Shown here: positions 52,674-63,139 of the stretch, in pieces | Layout: each line of letters opens with the position of its first letter | How positions within the stretch are numbered: position 1 is the first letter of the stretch | Source of the DNA: Pseudomonas turukhanskensis | GTDB taxonomy: Bacteria > Pseudomonadota > Gammaproteobacteria > Pseudomonadales > Pseudomonadaceae | Direction: 5' to 3' | Length of the DNA: 64,000 nt | Assembly: GCF_027922365.1 (NCBI RefSeq) | Contig: NZ_BSFN01000004.1 | Location: 310,001-374,000 of the forward strand | Position numbers and translations under genes: made by a program | The notes under the pieces: generated by a model | The model's database searches: none | Seen by the model: only the letters and a program-made list of their open reading frames with translations | What the model was told of the DNA's origin: nothing

Positions 52674-54815
52674 TCAGACGCGAAACTGATCCATCAACGC
52701 CTGCTGATGGTTGGCCAGGCGATTCAACGCCTGGCTCACCTGTGCCGACTCATCGGCTTGCGCCGAAATCGATTCAGTCACGTCGCGAATCGAGGCCACG
52801 TTGCGGTTGATCTCTTCGGCCACCGAGCTTTGTTCCTCCGCCGCACTGGCAATCTGCAGGTTCATATCGGTGATCACGCCCACGGCATTGCTGATGCGCT
52901 GCAACGCACTGACGGCCAATTCCACCTGCTGCACGCTGGCCTGGGCCTGGCGATGGCTGCTGCCCATGCTGCTGACCACCTCGCGGGTGCCGCTTTGCAG
53001 GCCCTCGATCACCTGGCGAATTTCTTCCACCGAATCTTGCGTGCGTTTGGCCAGGTTACGCACCTCATCGGCCACCACCGCAAAGCCGCGCCCGGCTTCC
53101 CCGGCACGCGCCGCTTCAATGGCTGCGTTCAAGGCCAGGAGGTTGGTCTGCTCGGCAATCGAGCGAATGACTTCCAGCACCGAGCCGATCTGCTGACTGC
53201 TACTGGCCAGGCCCTGGACTTCTTCCATGGCCACGTTCATTTCATTGGCCAGCAGCTCGATGGCGTTAGTGGTCTGGCCGATAACGCCGAGGCCCTCACG
53301 GGTGGCATCGTCGGCGCTACGGGCAGCGTCGGCCGCCTGGGCGGCGTTATGGGCGACGTCCTGGGCGGTGGCGCTCATTTCCTGGAAGGCGGTGGCCACC
53401 TGGTCGACTTCACGGTATTGCTGCTGCATGCCAGAGCTGGTCTGGCGGGCAATGGCCGATGACTGATCGGCCGTGCCGCGGGCGTCCTGCACGGAGTTTT
53501 TCACGTCGGCAATAATCGGCTGCAGCTTGTCGAGGAAGCGGTTGAACCAGCCCGCCAGTTCGCCCAGTTCGTCGCGCTTGGCGTAGTCGAGGCGGCGTGT
53601 CAGGTCGCCTTCACCTGTAGCGATGTTCTGCAACATGGCGGCTACGCCGAGAATAGGCCGGGTCACGCCCCGGGCGGTCAGCCACATCAACAGCAAGCCG
53701 AGCACCACGGCAACCAGGCCGCCGACCAGGGAGAACACGCTGTCACCGGTGCGGCGGCTGTCCAGTTCGGCTTCGAGTTTTTTCGCCGGTACCGTCAGTA
53801 CTTTTTCCGGAACCTCGATCAACACGCTCCACGGCTTGGATTCGGGAATCGGCAGCAGCGGTTCCAGCACCTGCAGCATGTCGCCTTCGTGCACTACCTG
53901 TGAGGTGGCGCTGGCGGTCAGCCGTGCCAGCTCATTGCCATGCTCACCAAAGGCAGCGCTCAGCGGCTTGCCCAGCACCGACGGGTCGCGGCTGTGGCCG
54001 GCGAACAGGCCCAGCGGGCTGATGATGCTGACGTGGCCCTGGCCGTCGTACAGCTCTTTATTGGCCTTGGTGCTGATCTCTTGCAGGCTGGACAGGCTGA
54101 TATCCACGCCCACCACACCCACCACCTTGCCATCCACTTCCACCGGGAAGGCGATGCTGGTCATAAGGGTTTTGACCTTGTCGACTTCGTCGATATAGGG
54201 GTCCAGTACGCAGGGTTTCTTGACCGTGAGCGGGCAGGTGAGCCAGGAGTTGTAGGGCGTGCCATTGCTCATCACGGTGGTGTCGTTGAGCAACTCTTCC
54301 TTCATCGCCTCCGGTTCCAGCTCGCCGCTGCCAGATTGCGACCAGTACAGGGCGAAACGACCGATGTCATTGCTGCCCAAGGCGTCCTGGCCCACGAACT
54401 GAGCGTCCTGGCCATCCAGGCCATCGGGTAGAAACACCACATACAGGCCGAGCAGGTTCGGGTTGCCTTGTAACGCTGTGTGCATTTGTTCCGACAGGTC
54501 GGTACGCACCGCGCCCGGCTCGATGCCGTGCGCCTTGGCCTGGCCCATCAGCATTTTCACCTGACGGGTAAAGCCGTTGCCGTACTGATAGGCGTCCATG
54601 AAATAACGCTGAATGCGCAGCGACTGGGTTTCCCCGCGCGCCGCCATGCGCTTTTGGGCGGACTCTTGCAGCATTGCCGTGCTGGAGGCCTTTACCACGT
54701 CGGCCGTGCTTTTGGACTGGTACAGCGAGGTACCCACCAACAAGGTCACGATGATTAACAGGCAGAGGCCGGCGAGCAGCGTGATTTTCCACTGAATTGA
54801 AAGGCGACTGAACAT
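52674..54815 (-). CDS. Methyl-accepting chemotaxis protein with dCache sensor
   Basis: A 713-residue chemoreceptor. Helix 1 is near 11-31 ([21 protein letters not shown]). A double Cache periplasmic domain spans about 40-345 ([58 protein letters not shown]). Helix 2 is near 355-378, followed by HAMP and a signalling domain with the canonical tip ([39 protein letters not shown]). I do not see the R-x-W-Y pattern of amino-acid-binding dCache domains, so an amino-acid ligand is not supported. Confidence 0.9.
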   Translation of the reverse strand: MFSRLSIQWKITLLAGLCLLIIVTLLVGTSLYQSKSTADVVKASSTAMLQESAQKRMAARGETQSLRIQRYFMDAYQYGNGFTRQVKMLMGQAKAHGIEPGAVRTDLSEQMHTALQGNPNLLGLYVVFLPDGLDGQDAQFVGQDALGSNDIGRFALYWSQSGSGELEPEAMKEELLNDTTVMSNGTPYNSWLTCPLTVKKPCVLDPYIDEVDKVKTLMTSIAFPVEVDGKVVGVVGVDISLSSLQEISTKANKELYDGQGHVSIISPLGLFAGHSRDPSVLGKPLSAAFGEHGNELARLTASATSQVVHEGDMLQVLEPLLPIPESKPWSVLIEVPEKVLTVPAKKLEAELDSRRTGDSVFSLVGGLVAVVLGLLLMWLTARGVTRPILGVAAMLQNIATGEGDLTRRLDYAKRDELGELAGWFNRFLDKLQPIIADVKNSVQDARGTADQSSAIARQTSSGMQQQYREVDQVATAFQEMSATAQDVAHNAAQAADAARSADDATREGLGVIGQTTNAIELLANEMNVAMEEVQGLASSSQQIGSVLEVIRSIAEQTNLLALNAAIEAARAGEAGRGFAVVADEVRNLAKRTQDSVEEIRQVIEGLQSGTREVVSSMGSSHRQAQASVQQVELAVSALQRISNAVGVITDMNLQIASAAEEQSSVAEEINRNVASIRDVTESISAQADESAQVSQALNRLANHQQALMDQFRV

Positions 54816-55059
54816 GGGTACTTCCTATGGGGACGTCGGAACGCAGGACGCATATCGGCACACATCGGCGCTTTCTTGATGCGCGACTGTTGTGCGTGGT
54901 GCACCGATACCTGCTTGCACATAAGGTTTTGCGAGCCTGGTCATGGCCCACCCAATTTGCAGGCAATAATTATGCACACTTCTGATCGAAATATTGAACG
55001 GATATTTATAGAGCATGCTGAGGATTTTTATTGGCAGTGTTTGCGCTTTTGCAGCGCCG

Positions 55060-55092
55060 GCTTAAAAAGTCCCCGTGTTCGCTTAAAAAGTC
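55060..55092. promoter_or_regulatory. 12-bp direct repeats upstream of the sCache chemoreceptor
   Basis: GCTTAAAAAGTC occurs at 55060-55071 and again at 55081-55092, 21 bp apart (two helical turns), about 120 bp before the chemoreceptor start. It lies in the 394-bp divergent gap 54816-55209, which otherwise holds AT-rich promoter DNA for both receptor genes. Confidence 0.45.
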
Positions 55093-55209
55093 GGCTGAAT
55101 ACGTCGCTATGGTCTGAACTGAGTTAACGATGTCGCCTACAGCCGTAACAAAAACCGCCGATACAACAGGACTGCCGTTGCCTGACGGTGCGCTGTTTAA
55201 GGAGTGATC

Positions 55210-56886
55210 ATGCGTTTGAAGACCAAAGTCATGCTGCTGGCCCTGGTGCCGGTATTGCTGTTTGCCCTGGTACTCAGCGGTGCCGCCACGCAAGTGCTGC
55301 TCAGCCTGGCGGACGGGGAAGTGAAGGAAACCCGCGAACGCCTGATCCAGGAGCGGCAAAAAGAACTGCAGAACTACATGCAGATCGCCCTCGGCTCCGT
55401 ACAGAGCCTGTATGACGCTGCCGCCCAGGGCGACATGGACAGCCGCGCGCAGGCCATCGTCATTCTGTCGAAGATCAAATACGGCAAAGACGGCTACTTC
55501 TTCGGCCATGACGCCAATATCGTTCGCCTGTTTCGCGGCGACAGCCCGGTAGATGTCGGCAAAGTGCTTGCCGACCGCAAAGACCCCAACGGCGTATTTG
55601 TGAACCGCGAGCTGTATAACGTCGGCAAAAATGGCAGCGGCTACCTGCGCTACGCCTCGCCATTGCCCACCGATGACAAGGTGCTGGTGCCCAAACTGGC
55701 TTACAACGTGTACCTGCCCAAATGGGACATGTCGTTGGGTACGGCCATCAACCTCGATGGTGTTGAAGCCGATGTGGCCAAGGTCCAGGACGCGATCGCC
55801 TCGCGCATCAGCACCATCGTCACCAGCATTGTGGTGATAGCACTGGTGTTGCTGGTCATCTTCGGTATCGCCGGCTTGGCGCTGGGCAATGCCTTTTTGC
55901 GGCCGTTGCAGCAAATCAAACAGAACCTGGACGACATTGCCGCCGGGGAGGGCGACCTTACGCGCCGCTTGCCGGTGAACAGTCAGGATGAGTTGGGCGA
56001 ACTGGCCGGCTCCTTCAATGCCTTTGTCGCCAAGATTCACACCCTGGTGCGCCAGATTGTGGAAATGACCGGCCAGCTCACCGGCCTGGTGAGCGAGGTA
56101 TCAGCACAAACCCAGCGCGCCGATCAGGCCATGGCCAGCCAGCGCCACGAAACCGATCAGGTGGCCACGGCCATCAACGAAATGTCGGCGGCCGCCCACC
56201 AGGTGGCACAAAGTGCCCAGGGCGCGGCCTCGGCGGCGCAGAAAACCGATCAGGAAGGCCAGGCGGCAAAAAAGGTGGTGGACGGCAGCATCACCCGTAT
56301 TCACGCCCTGGTTGGCGATATCCGCACCAGCGGCACCTCGCTCGACAGCCTGCAGCAAGACGTGCAATCGATTGTCAGCGTGCTGGGGGTAATTCGCTCC
56401 ATTGCCGAGCAAACCAACCTGCTGGCGCTTAACGCCGCCATTGAAGCGGCGCGGGCAGGGGAGGCCGGTCGCGGCTTTGCCGTGGTAGCCGATGAAGTGC
56501 GCGCCCTGGCCAGCCGCACCCAGCAGAGCACCCAGGAAATTCAGGGCATGATCGACCGCCTGCAAAAAGGCACCGAAGACGCCGTGACCGCCATGCGCCG
56601 CTCCAGCGAAGCGGGCGATGTCACCAGCCAGCAGGCCAACCAGGCCGGTGCGTCGCTGGATGCCATTGCCGAGCTGATCGCCACCATCAATGCCATGAAC
56701 GCACAGATCGCCAGCGCAGCCGAAGAGCAGACCGCCGTGGCCGAGGAGATCAATCGCAGCGTGCATCAGATTGCCGGCGCCGTGGACCGGGTGGCCGACG
56801 AAACCCAGCAGAGCGCGCAGTCGGCCAGAAGCCTGGCAGATCTGGGCAATCGCCTGGGGGCTTTGGTGCGTCAATTCCGAATCTGA
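55210..56886 (+). CDS. Methyl-accepting chemotaxis protein with sCache_2 sensor
   Basis: A 558-residue chemoreceptor with helix 1 near 8-30. A single Cache (sCache_2) domain spans about 35-190, including the family sequence [11 protein letters not shown] and the [16 protein letters not shown] end. Helix 2 is near 200-222 ([19 protein letters not shown]). HAMP and a complete signalling domain follow. Related sCache_2 receptors of pseudomonads detect C2-C4 carboxylic acids, so an organic acid is a reasonable inferred ligand. The ATG at 55210 has AAGGAG upstream. Confidence 0.9.
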   Translation: MRLKTKVMLLALVPVLLFALVLSGAATQVLLSLADGEVKETRERLIQERQKELQNYMQIALGSVQSLYDAAAQGDMDSRAQAIVILSKIKYGKDGYFFGHDANIVRLFRGDSPVDVGKVLADRKDPNGVFVNRELYNVGKNGSGYLRYASPLPTDDKVLVPKLAYNVYLPKWDMSLGTAINLDGVEADVAKVQDAIASRISTIVTSIVVIALVLLVIFGIAGLALGNAFLRPLQQIKQNLDDIAAGEGDLTRRLPVNSQDELGELAGSFNAFVAKIHTLVRQIVEMTGQLTGLVSEVSAQTQRADQAMASQRHETDQVATAINEMSAAAHQVAQSAQGAASAAQKTDQEGQAAKKVVDGSITRIHALVGDIRTSGTSLDSLQQDVQSIVSVLGVIRSIAEQTNLLALNAAIEAARAGEAGRGFAVVADEVRALASRTQQSTQEIQGMIDRLQKGTEDAVTAMRRSSEAGDVTSQQANQAGASLDAIAELIATINAMNAQIASAAEEQTAVAEEINRSVHQIAGAVDRVADETQQSAQSARSLADLGNRLGALVRQFRI

Positions 56887-57019
56887 CGCAAACGCCTTCG
56901 CAGAAGCGGGGGCGGCTATTGGATTGTTCGCCCAAAAGGGTAATGCGGCTTGGCAGGCACACCGCCGCGCGCCCTTCGCGAGCGAGCTCGGTCCTACCAA
57001 GACGACACCAGGCGCGGCG

Positions 57020-58183
57020 TTATTCAGGGCGCTGCGTCTGCTGCTGAATCCGCAGCAGCAAAAACTCGGATGGTTTTAGCGGCGCAAAGCCCACCAGCAG
57101 GTTGACTACACCGCGAGCCTGGTCCTGCTGCGTGGTGGTCTCGCCGTCGCATTGCACGAAGTACGCCTGCTCCGGCGTTTTGCCTTCAAACGCACCCAGG
57201 CGCCACAGCCCGTGCAGAAAGTTCTCAACGCCAAGGCGCAGGTGGCGCCACAGCTCAGCGTTGTTAGGCTCCATCTCGGCCCAGTACGTGCCACGCACCA
57301 AGCTCTGTTCCAGAAACAACGCCAGGCGGCGTACGGGGATGTACTTGTACTCATCGGCCTGCGTATCGCTACCCCGTAGCGTGCGTGCCCCCCAGGCCAC
57401 GCGACCATGGGGCGCGAAGGTGCGCAGAACATTGACTGCCTGCGGGTTGATCTGGCCGTTCTGCATATCGTTTAGCGCCAGTGCCAGGTCTGTCACGCCC
57501 AGCAGGTTGGCTTCGCCGCCGGCCGGCGCTTTCCACACGCCACGGGTGGCATCGGTGCGGGCATAGACACCCGCCAGCGTGCCCGAAGGGGCCAGGGTGC
57601 GGGGCCGGTCATCGGCCAGCGGGTCGGCGATGCAAACGGCAGGAAAGTAGGTGGCCGCGTTGCACGAGCGGGAGGCGCTGTGGGCCCATTCGGTAATGGT
57701 GAACAGGGTGCAGGTCAGCGGCGCATCGACGATATAAAAAGCCTGCTGCGCCTCGCACAGCGCCACACCGGCGGTAATCACGGCGGCTTCTTCGCCGCCA
57801 GTCATATGGAAGGTTTCCGGCACCGCCAACAGATTGAAGTCGTGATGGAGCAGGGCGTACAGCCCGGTTTTTTCCTCGGGGTCGCCTATCAACTGTTGGA
57901 CCCCGACAGGATTGCCGCTGGCGTCGGCCACCCTCACCACCAGCGCATCGCTGCCGCCATTGATATAGAACTGCCGCACGGCGTAGGACACCGGGCTGTC
58001 CTGGTGCAGCCCGCCAAACCCACGTTCGAAGTCGCTGAAACTGGACAAGGGCACAGGGGTATTTACCGGCCCGACACCCGTGTAACCGACAAAGGCCGTA
58101 ACCGCTGTCGGTGCGTAAGCAATGCTGGCCACGCCATGGGCAATTTCTTCCACATAAACTCCTGGATAAACCACCTGAACCAT
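57020..58183 (-). CDS. Orphan contractile tail sheath protein
   Basis: A 387-residue phage/eCIS-type tail sheath subunit. The start VVYPGVYVEEIAHGVASI and AVTAFVGYT are the classic sheath N-terminus. A middle VRQFYINGGSDALVVRV segment and a C-terminal sheath domain (INPQAVNVLRTFAPHGRVAWGARTL...YIPVRRLALFLEQSL, FVQCDGETTTQQDQARGVVNLLVGFAPLKPSEFLLLRI) follow. ATG 58183 sits six bases after AGGAG. No tube, baseplate, spike or ATPase gene lies within reach: neighbours are a chemoreceptor and the ku cluster. The subunit is full length, so it is an isolated gene rather than a fragment. Confidence 0.9.
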   Translation of the reverse strand: MVQVVYPGVYVEEIAHGVASIAYAPTAVTAFVGYTGVGPVNTPVPLSSFSDFERGFGGLHQDSPVSYAVRQFYINGGSDALVVRVADASGNPVGVQQLIGDPEEKTGLYALLHHDFNLLAVPETFHMTGGEEAAVITAGVALCEAQQAFYIVDAPLTCTLFTITEWAHSASRSCNAATYFPAVCIADPLADDRPRTLAPSGTLAGVYARTDATRGVWKAPAGGEANLLGVTDLALALNDMQNGQINPQAVNVLRTFAPHGRVAWGARTLRGSDTQADEYKYIPVRRLALFLEQSLVRGTYWAEMEPNNAELWRHLRLGVENFLHGLWRLGAFEGKTPEQAYFVQCDGETTTQQDQARGVVNLLVGFAPLKPSEFLLLRIQQQTQRPE

Positions 58184-58399
58184 CACCATCTCCTGTCGCG
58201 GGCCTTGCTCAGCATAGAAGGCGTGCGCCCGCTCTCCAGCGCGGTGTGCCGCGCACCAGGTGGCTTCCGACCAGCGGGGCCGGCAGCAAATCTGGCGCCT
58301 AAACCCTGACGGTTTTTTTTGCCTGCAAACAAAACTGCAACTCTTTTTTCTTCCGGCCGGTCCCAATTGCTGTGAGGCAAACACAAGGGGGCCTTTGCC

Positions 58400-58642
58400 A
58401 TGTTCCGCGACTTTGAAACCTGCATCGCCTGGACCGACGCGATGAAAGAGGGCCACAACTACGTCGGCCTGATCGAGTACCAACCCAAGCGCATCGGTGC
58501 CGAGGTGCGGGTGCTCTGGGTGATCGTGCCGGGCTGCGTGTGCGAAAACGAAGCCGAAACCGCCGCCGACAACATGCTGCGCGAGATCCGCGATATCAAT
58601 CAGCTGGACCGCGTGACCTATAGCGATGGGGTGATGTTGTAA
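58400..58642 (+). CDS. 80-residue conserved hypothetical protein upstream of ku
   Basis: A small acidic protein (MFRDFETCIAWTDAMKEGHNYVGLIEYQPKRIGAEVRVLWVIVPGCVCENEAETAADNMLREI...) with two cysteines in GCVC. The ribosome site is moderate (gggggcc, 9 bases before ATG). It lies 60 bp before ku on the same strand. I recognise no family. A link to DNA repair rests on position only. Confidence 0.65.
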   Translation: MFRDFETCIAWTDAMKEGHNYVGLIEYQPKRIGAEVRVLWVIVPGCVCENEAETAADNMLREIRDINQLDRVTYSDGVML

Positions 58643-58702
58643 GGCCAATATCCGGGCACCGGATATCCGCCACCACCGCGCCCACTACAATCGGAGATCT
58701 CC

Positions 58703-59611
58703 ATGCCACGAGCCATCTGGAAAGGCGCCATCAGTTTCGGCCTGGTGCATATCCCTGTAGCGCTGACCTCGGCCACGTCTTCTCACGGCGTGGACTTCGA
58801 CTGGTTGGACAAGCGCAGCATGGACCCGGTCGGCTACAAGCGCGTCAACAAGGTCACCGGCAAGGAAATCGACAAGGAAAATATCGTCAAGGGCGTCGAG
58901 TACGAGAAGGGCCGCTACGTCGTACTCAGCGAAGAAGAAATTCGCGAAGCGCACCCCGCTTCCACCCAGACTATCGATATCTTCTCGTTCGTCGATAGCA
59001 CGCAAATCCCCCTGCAAAACATCGACACGCCGTATTACCTGAGCCCCGACAAACGCGGCGAGAAGGTGTACGCCTTATTGCGCGAAACCCTTTCCAGCAC
59101 GCAAAAAGTGGCGCTGGCACTGGTGGTGTTGCACACCCGTCAACACCTGGCGGCGGTGATGCCGATTGAGGATGCCATGGTGCTGGTGATGCTGCGCTGG
59201 CCCAGCGAAGTGCGCAGCCTGCAAAGCCTGGAGCTGCCCGCCGGGGTCAGCAACGCCAAGCTCGCCAAGGGCGAACTGGACATGGCCAAGCGGCTGGTCA
59301 AGGACATGAGCGGCGACTGGGCGCCGGATGAGTACCAGGACAGCTTTACCGACAAAATCATGCAGCTGGTTGAGCAGAAAGCGCAGCAGGGCAAGATTGC
59401 GGCGGTGGAAAAAGTACCGGGCGAAGAAGGGCGGCGCAGTGCCGATGTCATCGACCTCACCGAACTGCTCAAACGCAGCCTGGGCGGCAAACCCGCGGCC
59501 GCCGCGAAGAAACCAAAAGCCGCACCCGCCAAGGATGCGCCGGCCAAAACAGCGGCCAGCAAGCCCAAACCCGCCGCTAAAAAAACCACCAAAACCAGCA
59601 AGGCGAGTTAA
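58703..59611 (+). CDS. ku: Ku protein for non-homologous end joining
   Basis: A 302-residue bacterial Ku. It begins MPRAIWKGAISFGLVHIPV, the universal opening, and has the core barrel (PVGYKRVNKVTGKEI, GRYVVLSEEEI) and the dimer/bridge region. The C-terminal tail after about residue 255 is Lys/Ala/Pro-rich (AAAKKPKAAPAKDAPAKTAASK), as in extended bacterial Ku proteins that bind internal DNA or recruit LigD. The homodimer binds broken DNA ends. ligD follows 18 bp later, so the two form an operon. Confidence 0.96.
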   Translation: MPRAIWKGAISFGLVHIPVALTSATSSHGVDFDWLDKRSMDPVGYKRVNKVTGKEIDKENIVKGVEYEKGRYVVLSEEEIREAHPASTQTIDIFSFVDSTQIPLQNIDTPYYLSPDKRGEKVYALLRETLSSTQKVALALVVLHTRQHLAAVMPIEDAMVLVMLRWPSEVRSLQSLELPAGVSNAKLAKGELDMAKRLVKDMSGDWAPDEYQDSFTDKIMQLVEQKAQQGKIAAVEKVPGEEGRRSADVIDLTELLKRSLGGKPAAAAKKPKAAPAKDAPAKTAASKPKPAAKKTTKTSKAS

Positions 59612-59629
59612 GGCGCCGAGGGCTTGGCC

Positions 59630-62152
59630 ATGAGCGAATACAACCGCAAACGCAACTTCAGCATCACCTCGGAACCGCCCGAAGACACCGCGCGCAAACC
59701 GCGCAAAAGCCCAGGCGCGTTGCGGTTTGTGATTCAGAAGCACGACGCCAGCCACCTGCACTACGATTTTCGCCTGGAACTCGACGGCACCCTGAAAAGC
59801 TGGGCCATTCCCAAAGGGCCGAGCCTGGACCCGGCCGACAAGCGCCTGGCCGTCCATGTGGAAGACCACCCGCTGGGCTACGCTAATTTCGAAGGCAGCA
59901 TTCCCAAGGGCCAGTACGGCGCCGGCGACGTGATCGTCTGGGACCACGGCGTGTGGCAACCCCACGGCGATGCGCAGGCCTCCTACAAAGCCGGCAAACT
60001 CAAATTCAGCCTGGTAGGTGAAAAGCTGACAGGCGACTGGACCTTGGTCCGCACCCGGCTCAAGGGCAGTGGCGACAAGGAGCAATGGCTGCTCATTAAA
60101 GAACGTGACGACGTAGCGCGTCCGGCCAGCGAGTACAGCGTGGTCGATGAGCTGCCAAAGAGCGTGCTGAGCGGTAATCAGGTGGGAAGCGGCAAGAAAA
60201 CCAAAGCCAAGCCCAGCACGCGCAAAGTGAGCAAGGCCGATACCCAGGCGGCCAATCATCCCCTCGGCGATATTCCCGACACCTTCAAACCGCAACTGGC
60301 CACCTTGGTAACGCAGCCGCCCGCCGGCGAATGGGTATACGAGATCAAGTTTGACGGCTATCGCATGCTGGCGCGCATTCAAGGCGGCGAGGTGCGGCTG
60401 TTTACTCGCAATGGCCATGACTGGACGACGCGCCTGCCCAAACAAGCCGATGCCTTGCGCGCACTCAAACTTGGCGACTCCTGGCTCGATGGCGAAGTGG
60501 TGGTGCTCAACGACGACGGCTTGCCGGATTTTCAGGCCTTGCAAAACGCCTTTGATGCCGACAACGCCCAACCCATTCTTTATTACCTGTTCGACGCTCC
60601 TTATCTCAATGGCCAGGACTTACGCCAGGAACCGCTGCAAGCCCGGCGCGACGCGCTGCACAAAGTGCTGAAACAGAAACGCGGGCCGCTACGGTTTTCC
60701 AAAGACTTTGTCGCCAACCATGAGGACATCGTGCAAAGCGCCTGCTCCATGCGCCTGGAGGGCGTAATCGGCAAACGGGCCGGCAGCCCTTACGTGTCAC
60801 GGCGTAGCGACGACTGGATCAAGCTCAAATGCCGCCTGCGCCAAGAGTTTGTGGTCATCGGCTATACCGAGCCAAAAGGCAGCCGCAGCGGTTTTGGGGC
60901 CTTGCTCTTGGGCGTGTACGAAGACAGCAAGCTACGCTATGCCGGGCGTGTCGGAACTGGGTTCGATGAACAGCGGCTGCAGCAGTTGCTCAAGCAGATG
61001 AACGCCCTCAAGCGCAATGAGTCACCTCTGGCCAAACCCTTGAGTGCGGCGCTCGCCCGTGGGGTGCAGTGGCTGAAGCCGAGCCTGGTGGCTGAAGTGG
61101 AATTTGCCGAATGGACGCGCGAAGGCGTGGTGCGCCAGGCCTCGTTTATTGCCGAACGCACCGACAAACCCGCCAAACAAATCAACCGTGAGCAGGCCGT
61201 TTCACCGCCTGCCGCTACGCCCACGAAGGGCAAAAAGAAAGCAGCCAGCAACGGAAGGCAAACCATGGACGAGGTTTCGGTGAGTCACCCTGAGCGGGTG
61301 ATCGATGCGCAGAGCGGCACGCAGAAAATCGAGTTGGCGCAGTTCTATCACGACATCGGCCAGTGGATTCTGCCGCATTTGCAAGGCCGCCCGGTGTCGC
61401 TGCTGCGTGCACCAGACGGCGTGGAGGGCGAGCAGTTTTTTCAGAAGCATGCCCAGCACCTGGCCATTCCCCATATCACCCATCTGGACAAGAAAATCGA
61501 TCCCGGCCATGCCGAGCTGATGCAGATCGACAGCCTGCCGGCCTTGATCGGTGCTGTGCAGATGGGCTGCATCGAACTGCACACCTGGGGCGCCAGCAGC
61601 GCCACGGTCGACAAACCCGACCGACTGATTCTCGACCTCGACCCGGACCCGGCGCTGCCCTGGCGCAGCATGCTGGAGGCCACCAACCTGACCCTGGCCG
61701 TGCTCGATGAACTGGGCCTTGAGGCCTGGCTGAAAACCAGTGGCGGCAAGGGGTTGCATATTGTGGTGCCGCTGGCCAAAAGCGCCGGTTGGGACACGGT
61801 GAAGGGGTTTGCCAAAGCATTGGCCACCTTTATGACCAAACAGATTCCCGAGCGGTTTACCGACAAGATGGGCCCGCAGAACCGGGTGGGCAAAATCTTT
61901 GTCGACTACCTGCGCAACCAGCGTGGGGCCAGCACCGCCAGCGCCTATTCCGTGCGCGCCCGGCCGGGTCTGGGTGTCTCCACCCCCATTCGCCGTGACG
62001 AGCTCAATGAGCTGAAAAGCGCAGCGCAATGGACCCTCGACAACCTGCGTGAACGGCTCGATGGCCTCAAGCAAGATCCTTGGCACGACTACCACAACAA
62101 GCAGCGCATCACCCGCGCGCACTGGAAAAAGCTCGGCGCCGAGCCGGTGTGA
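59630..62152 (+). CDS. ligD: ATP-dependent DNA ligase D (LigD)
   Basis: An 840-residue three-domain repair enzyme in Pseudomonas order. The 3'-phosphoesterase domain is at about residues 1-165 (HDASHLHYDFRLELDG). The ligase domain is at about 205-510, with adenylated Lys240 in YEIKFDGYRM. The polymerase/primase domain is at about 545-835, with metal aspartates 669 and 671 in LDLDPDPALPW and SGGKGLHIVVPL. It processes and seals ends held by Ku. The ATG at 59630 follows a TTG in frame at 59624. A Ser/Lys-rich linker joins the phosphoesterase and ligase parts. Confidence 0.96.
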   Translation: MSEYNRKRNFSITSEPPEDTARKPRKSPGALRFVIQKHDASHLHYDFRLELDGTLKSWAIPKGPSLDPADKRLAVHVEDHPLGYANFEGSIPKGQYGAGDVIVWDHGVWQPHGDAQASYKAGKLKFSLVGEKLTGDWTLVRTRLKGSGDKEQWLLIKERDDVARPASEYSVVDELPKSVLSGNQVGSGKKTKAKPSTRKVSKADTQAANHPLGDIPDTFKPQLATLVTQPPAGEWVYEIKFDGYRMLARIQGGEVRLFTRNGHDWTTRLPKQADALRALKLGDSWLDGEVVVLNDDGLPDFQALQNAFDADNAQPILYYLFDAPYLNGQDLRQEPLQARRDALHKVLKQKRGPLRFSKDFVANHEDIVQSACSMRLEGVIGKRAGSPYVSRRSDDWIKLKCRLRQEFVVIGYTEPKGSRSGFGALLLGVYEDSKLRYAGRVGTGFDEQRLQQLLKQMNALKRNESPLAKPLSAALARGVQWLKPSLVAEVEFAEWTREGVVRQASFIAERTDKPAKQINREQAVSPPAATPTKGKKKAASNGRQTMDEVSVSHPERVIDAQSGTQKIELAQFYHDIGQWILPHLQGRPVSLLRAPDGVEGEQFFQKHAQHLAIPHITHLDKKIDPGHAELMQIDSLPALIGAVQMGCIELHTWGASSATVDKPDRLILDLDPDPALPWRSMLEATNLTLAVLDELGLEAWLKTSGGKGLHIVVPLAKSAGWDTVKGFAKALATFMTKQIPERFTDKMGPQNRVGKIFVDYLRNQRGASTASAYSVRARPGLGVSTPIRRDELNELKSAAQWTLDNLRERLDGLKQDPWHDYHNKQRITRAHWKKLGAEPV

Positions 62153-62281
62153 GCCCCTAAAGGGCGTAGGGCGAATATCGCCGCAGGCGATATCCGCCGT
62201 TGCCTCACAACGATGAATCGCATCGGCGAATAGCCGTTACCCGGATATTCGCCCCACGTCCCCGCCAAATCGGAGTACCCA

Positions 62282-63139
62282 ATGAGCGACGAGCAAACCC
62301 TCCCAGCCCAACACCAAACCGAGCAACCGGGCAGCGAAACCCAGATGCAGCCGCAGCCCGAAAGCATCAACGAGTACTACCAGGCCGCCCGCAAACTGGA
62401 GGGGTTGGTGGCTATCGTCACCGGCGGCGACAGCGGCATTGGCCGCGCTGTAGCGCTGCACTTTGCCCGCGAAGGCGCCAATGTGGCGATTGTCTACCTC
62501 GATGAGCACGACGATGCCGCCGCCACTCGCGATCAGATCCACGCCATGGGCCGCGGCTGCCTGCTGTTTGCCGGCGATGCGGCGGATAAGGATTTCTGCA
62601 AGGGCGTGGTTGATAACTGCCTGGCTGAGTGGAAACGCTTAGATGTTCTAGTGAACAACGCTGGCGAGCAGCATCCGCAGGACAACCTCGAAGACATCAG
62701 CGAAGAACAGTGGGAGCAGACATTCCGCACCAATATCTTCGCCATGTTCCAGCTGACCAAAGCCGTGCTGCCGCACCTCAATGCCGGGGCGAGCATCATC
62801 AACACCACATCTATAACCGCCTACAAAGGCAACGCCACCTTGCTGGACTATTCCTCCACCAAGGGCGCCATCACCTCGTTCACCCGCTCCCTGGCGTTGA
62901 ACCTGGCCAAGCGTGGCATCCGGGTAAATGCCGTGGCGCCGGGGCCGATCTGGACACCGCTGATTCCCTCGACCTTCACTGCCGAAAAGGTCGCCCAGTT
63001 CGGCAGCAACACGCCGATGGGACGGCCCGGACAGCCCTCGGAAGTGGCGCCGGCCTATGTATACCTGGCCAGCGCCGATTCAAGTTATGTGAGCGGGCAG
63101 GTGATTCATGTGAATGGCGGCACGGTGGTTAACGGTTAA
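62282..63139 (+). CDS. SDR-family oxidoreductase (YhdF/YghA-like)
   Basis: A 285-residue short-chain dehydrogenase with a 40-residue Gln/Pro-rich N-terminal extension. Motifs are TGGDSGIGR (cofactor loop), NNAG, catalytic Ser in TTSITAYKGN, and Tyr-x-x-x-Lys in LDYSSTKGA. The extension and 'QPESINEYYQAARKLEG' are typical of stress-induced SDRs of the YhdF/YghA type. It uses NAD(P)H; the substrate is unknown. It follows ligD by 130 bp and its 3' end overlaps the convergent membrane-protein gene by 4 bp. Confidence 0.9.
   Translation: MSDEQTLPAQHQTEQPGSETQMQPQPESINEYYQAARKLEGLVAIVTGGDSGIGRAVALHFAREGANVAIVYLDEHDDAAATRDQIHAMGRGCLLFAGDAADKDFCKGVVDNCLAEWKRLDVLVNNAGEQHPQDNLEDISEEQWEQTFRTNIFAMFQLTKAVLPHLNAGASIINTTSITAYKGNATLLDYSSTKGAITSFTRSLALNLAKRGIRVNAVAPGPIWTPLIPSTFTAEKVAQFGSNTPMGRPGQPSEVAPAYVYLASADSSYVSGQVIHVNGGTVVNG

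Noticed and set aside
54950..54975. A sigma-54-like promoter (tggcccacccaatttgca) before the chemoreceptors
   Set aside because: The GG-to-GC spacing is 12 bases rather than 10.
55157..55164. A FliA-type -10 (GCCGATAC) before the sCache chemoreceptor
   Set aside because: There is no TAAA-like -35 at the required distance.
59075..60571. A 498-codon minus-strand frame across ku and ligD
   Set aside because: It is the reverse shadow of two recognised repair genes in high-GC DNA.
57020..62152. A prophage or eCIS cluster around the sheath gene
   Set aside because: No tube, baseplate, spike, capsid, lysis or ATPase gene is present on either side.
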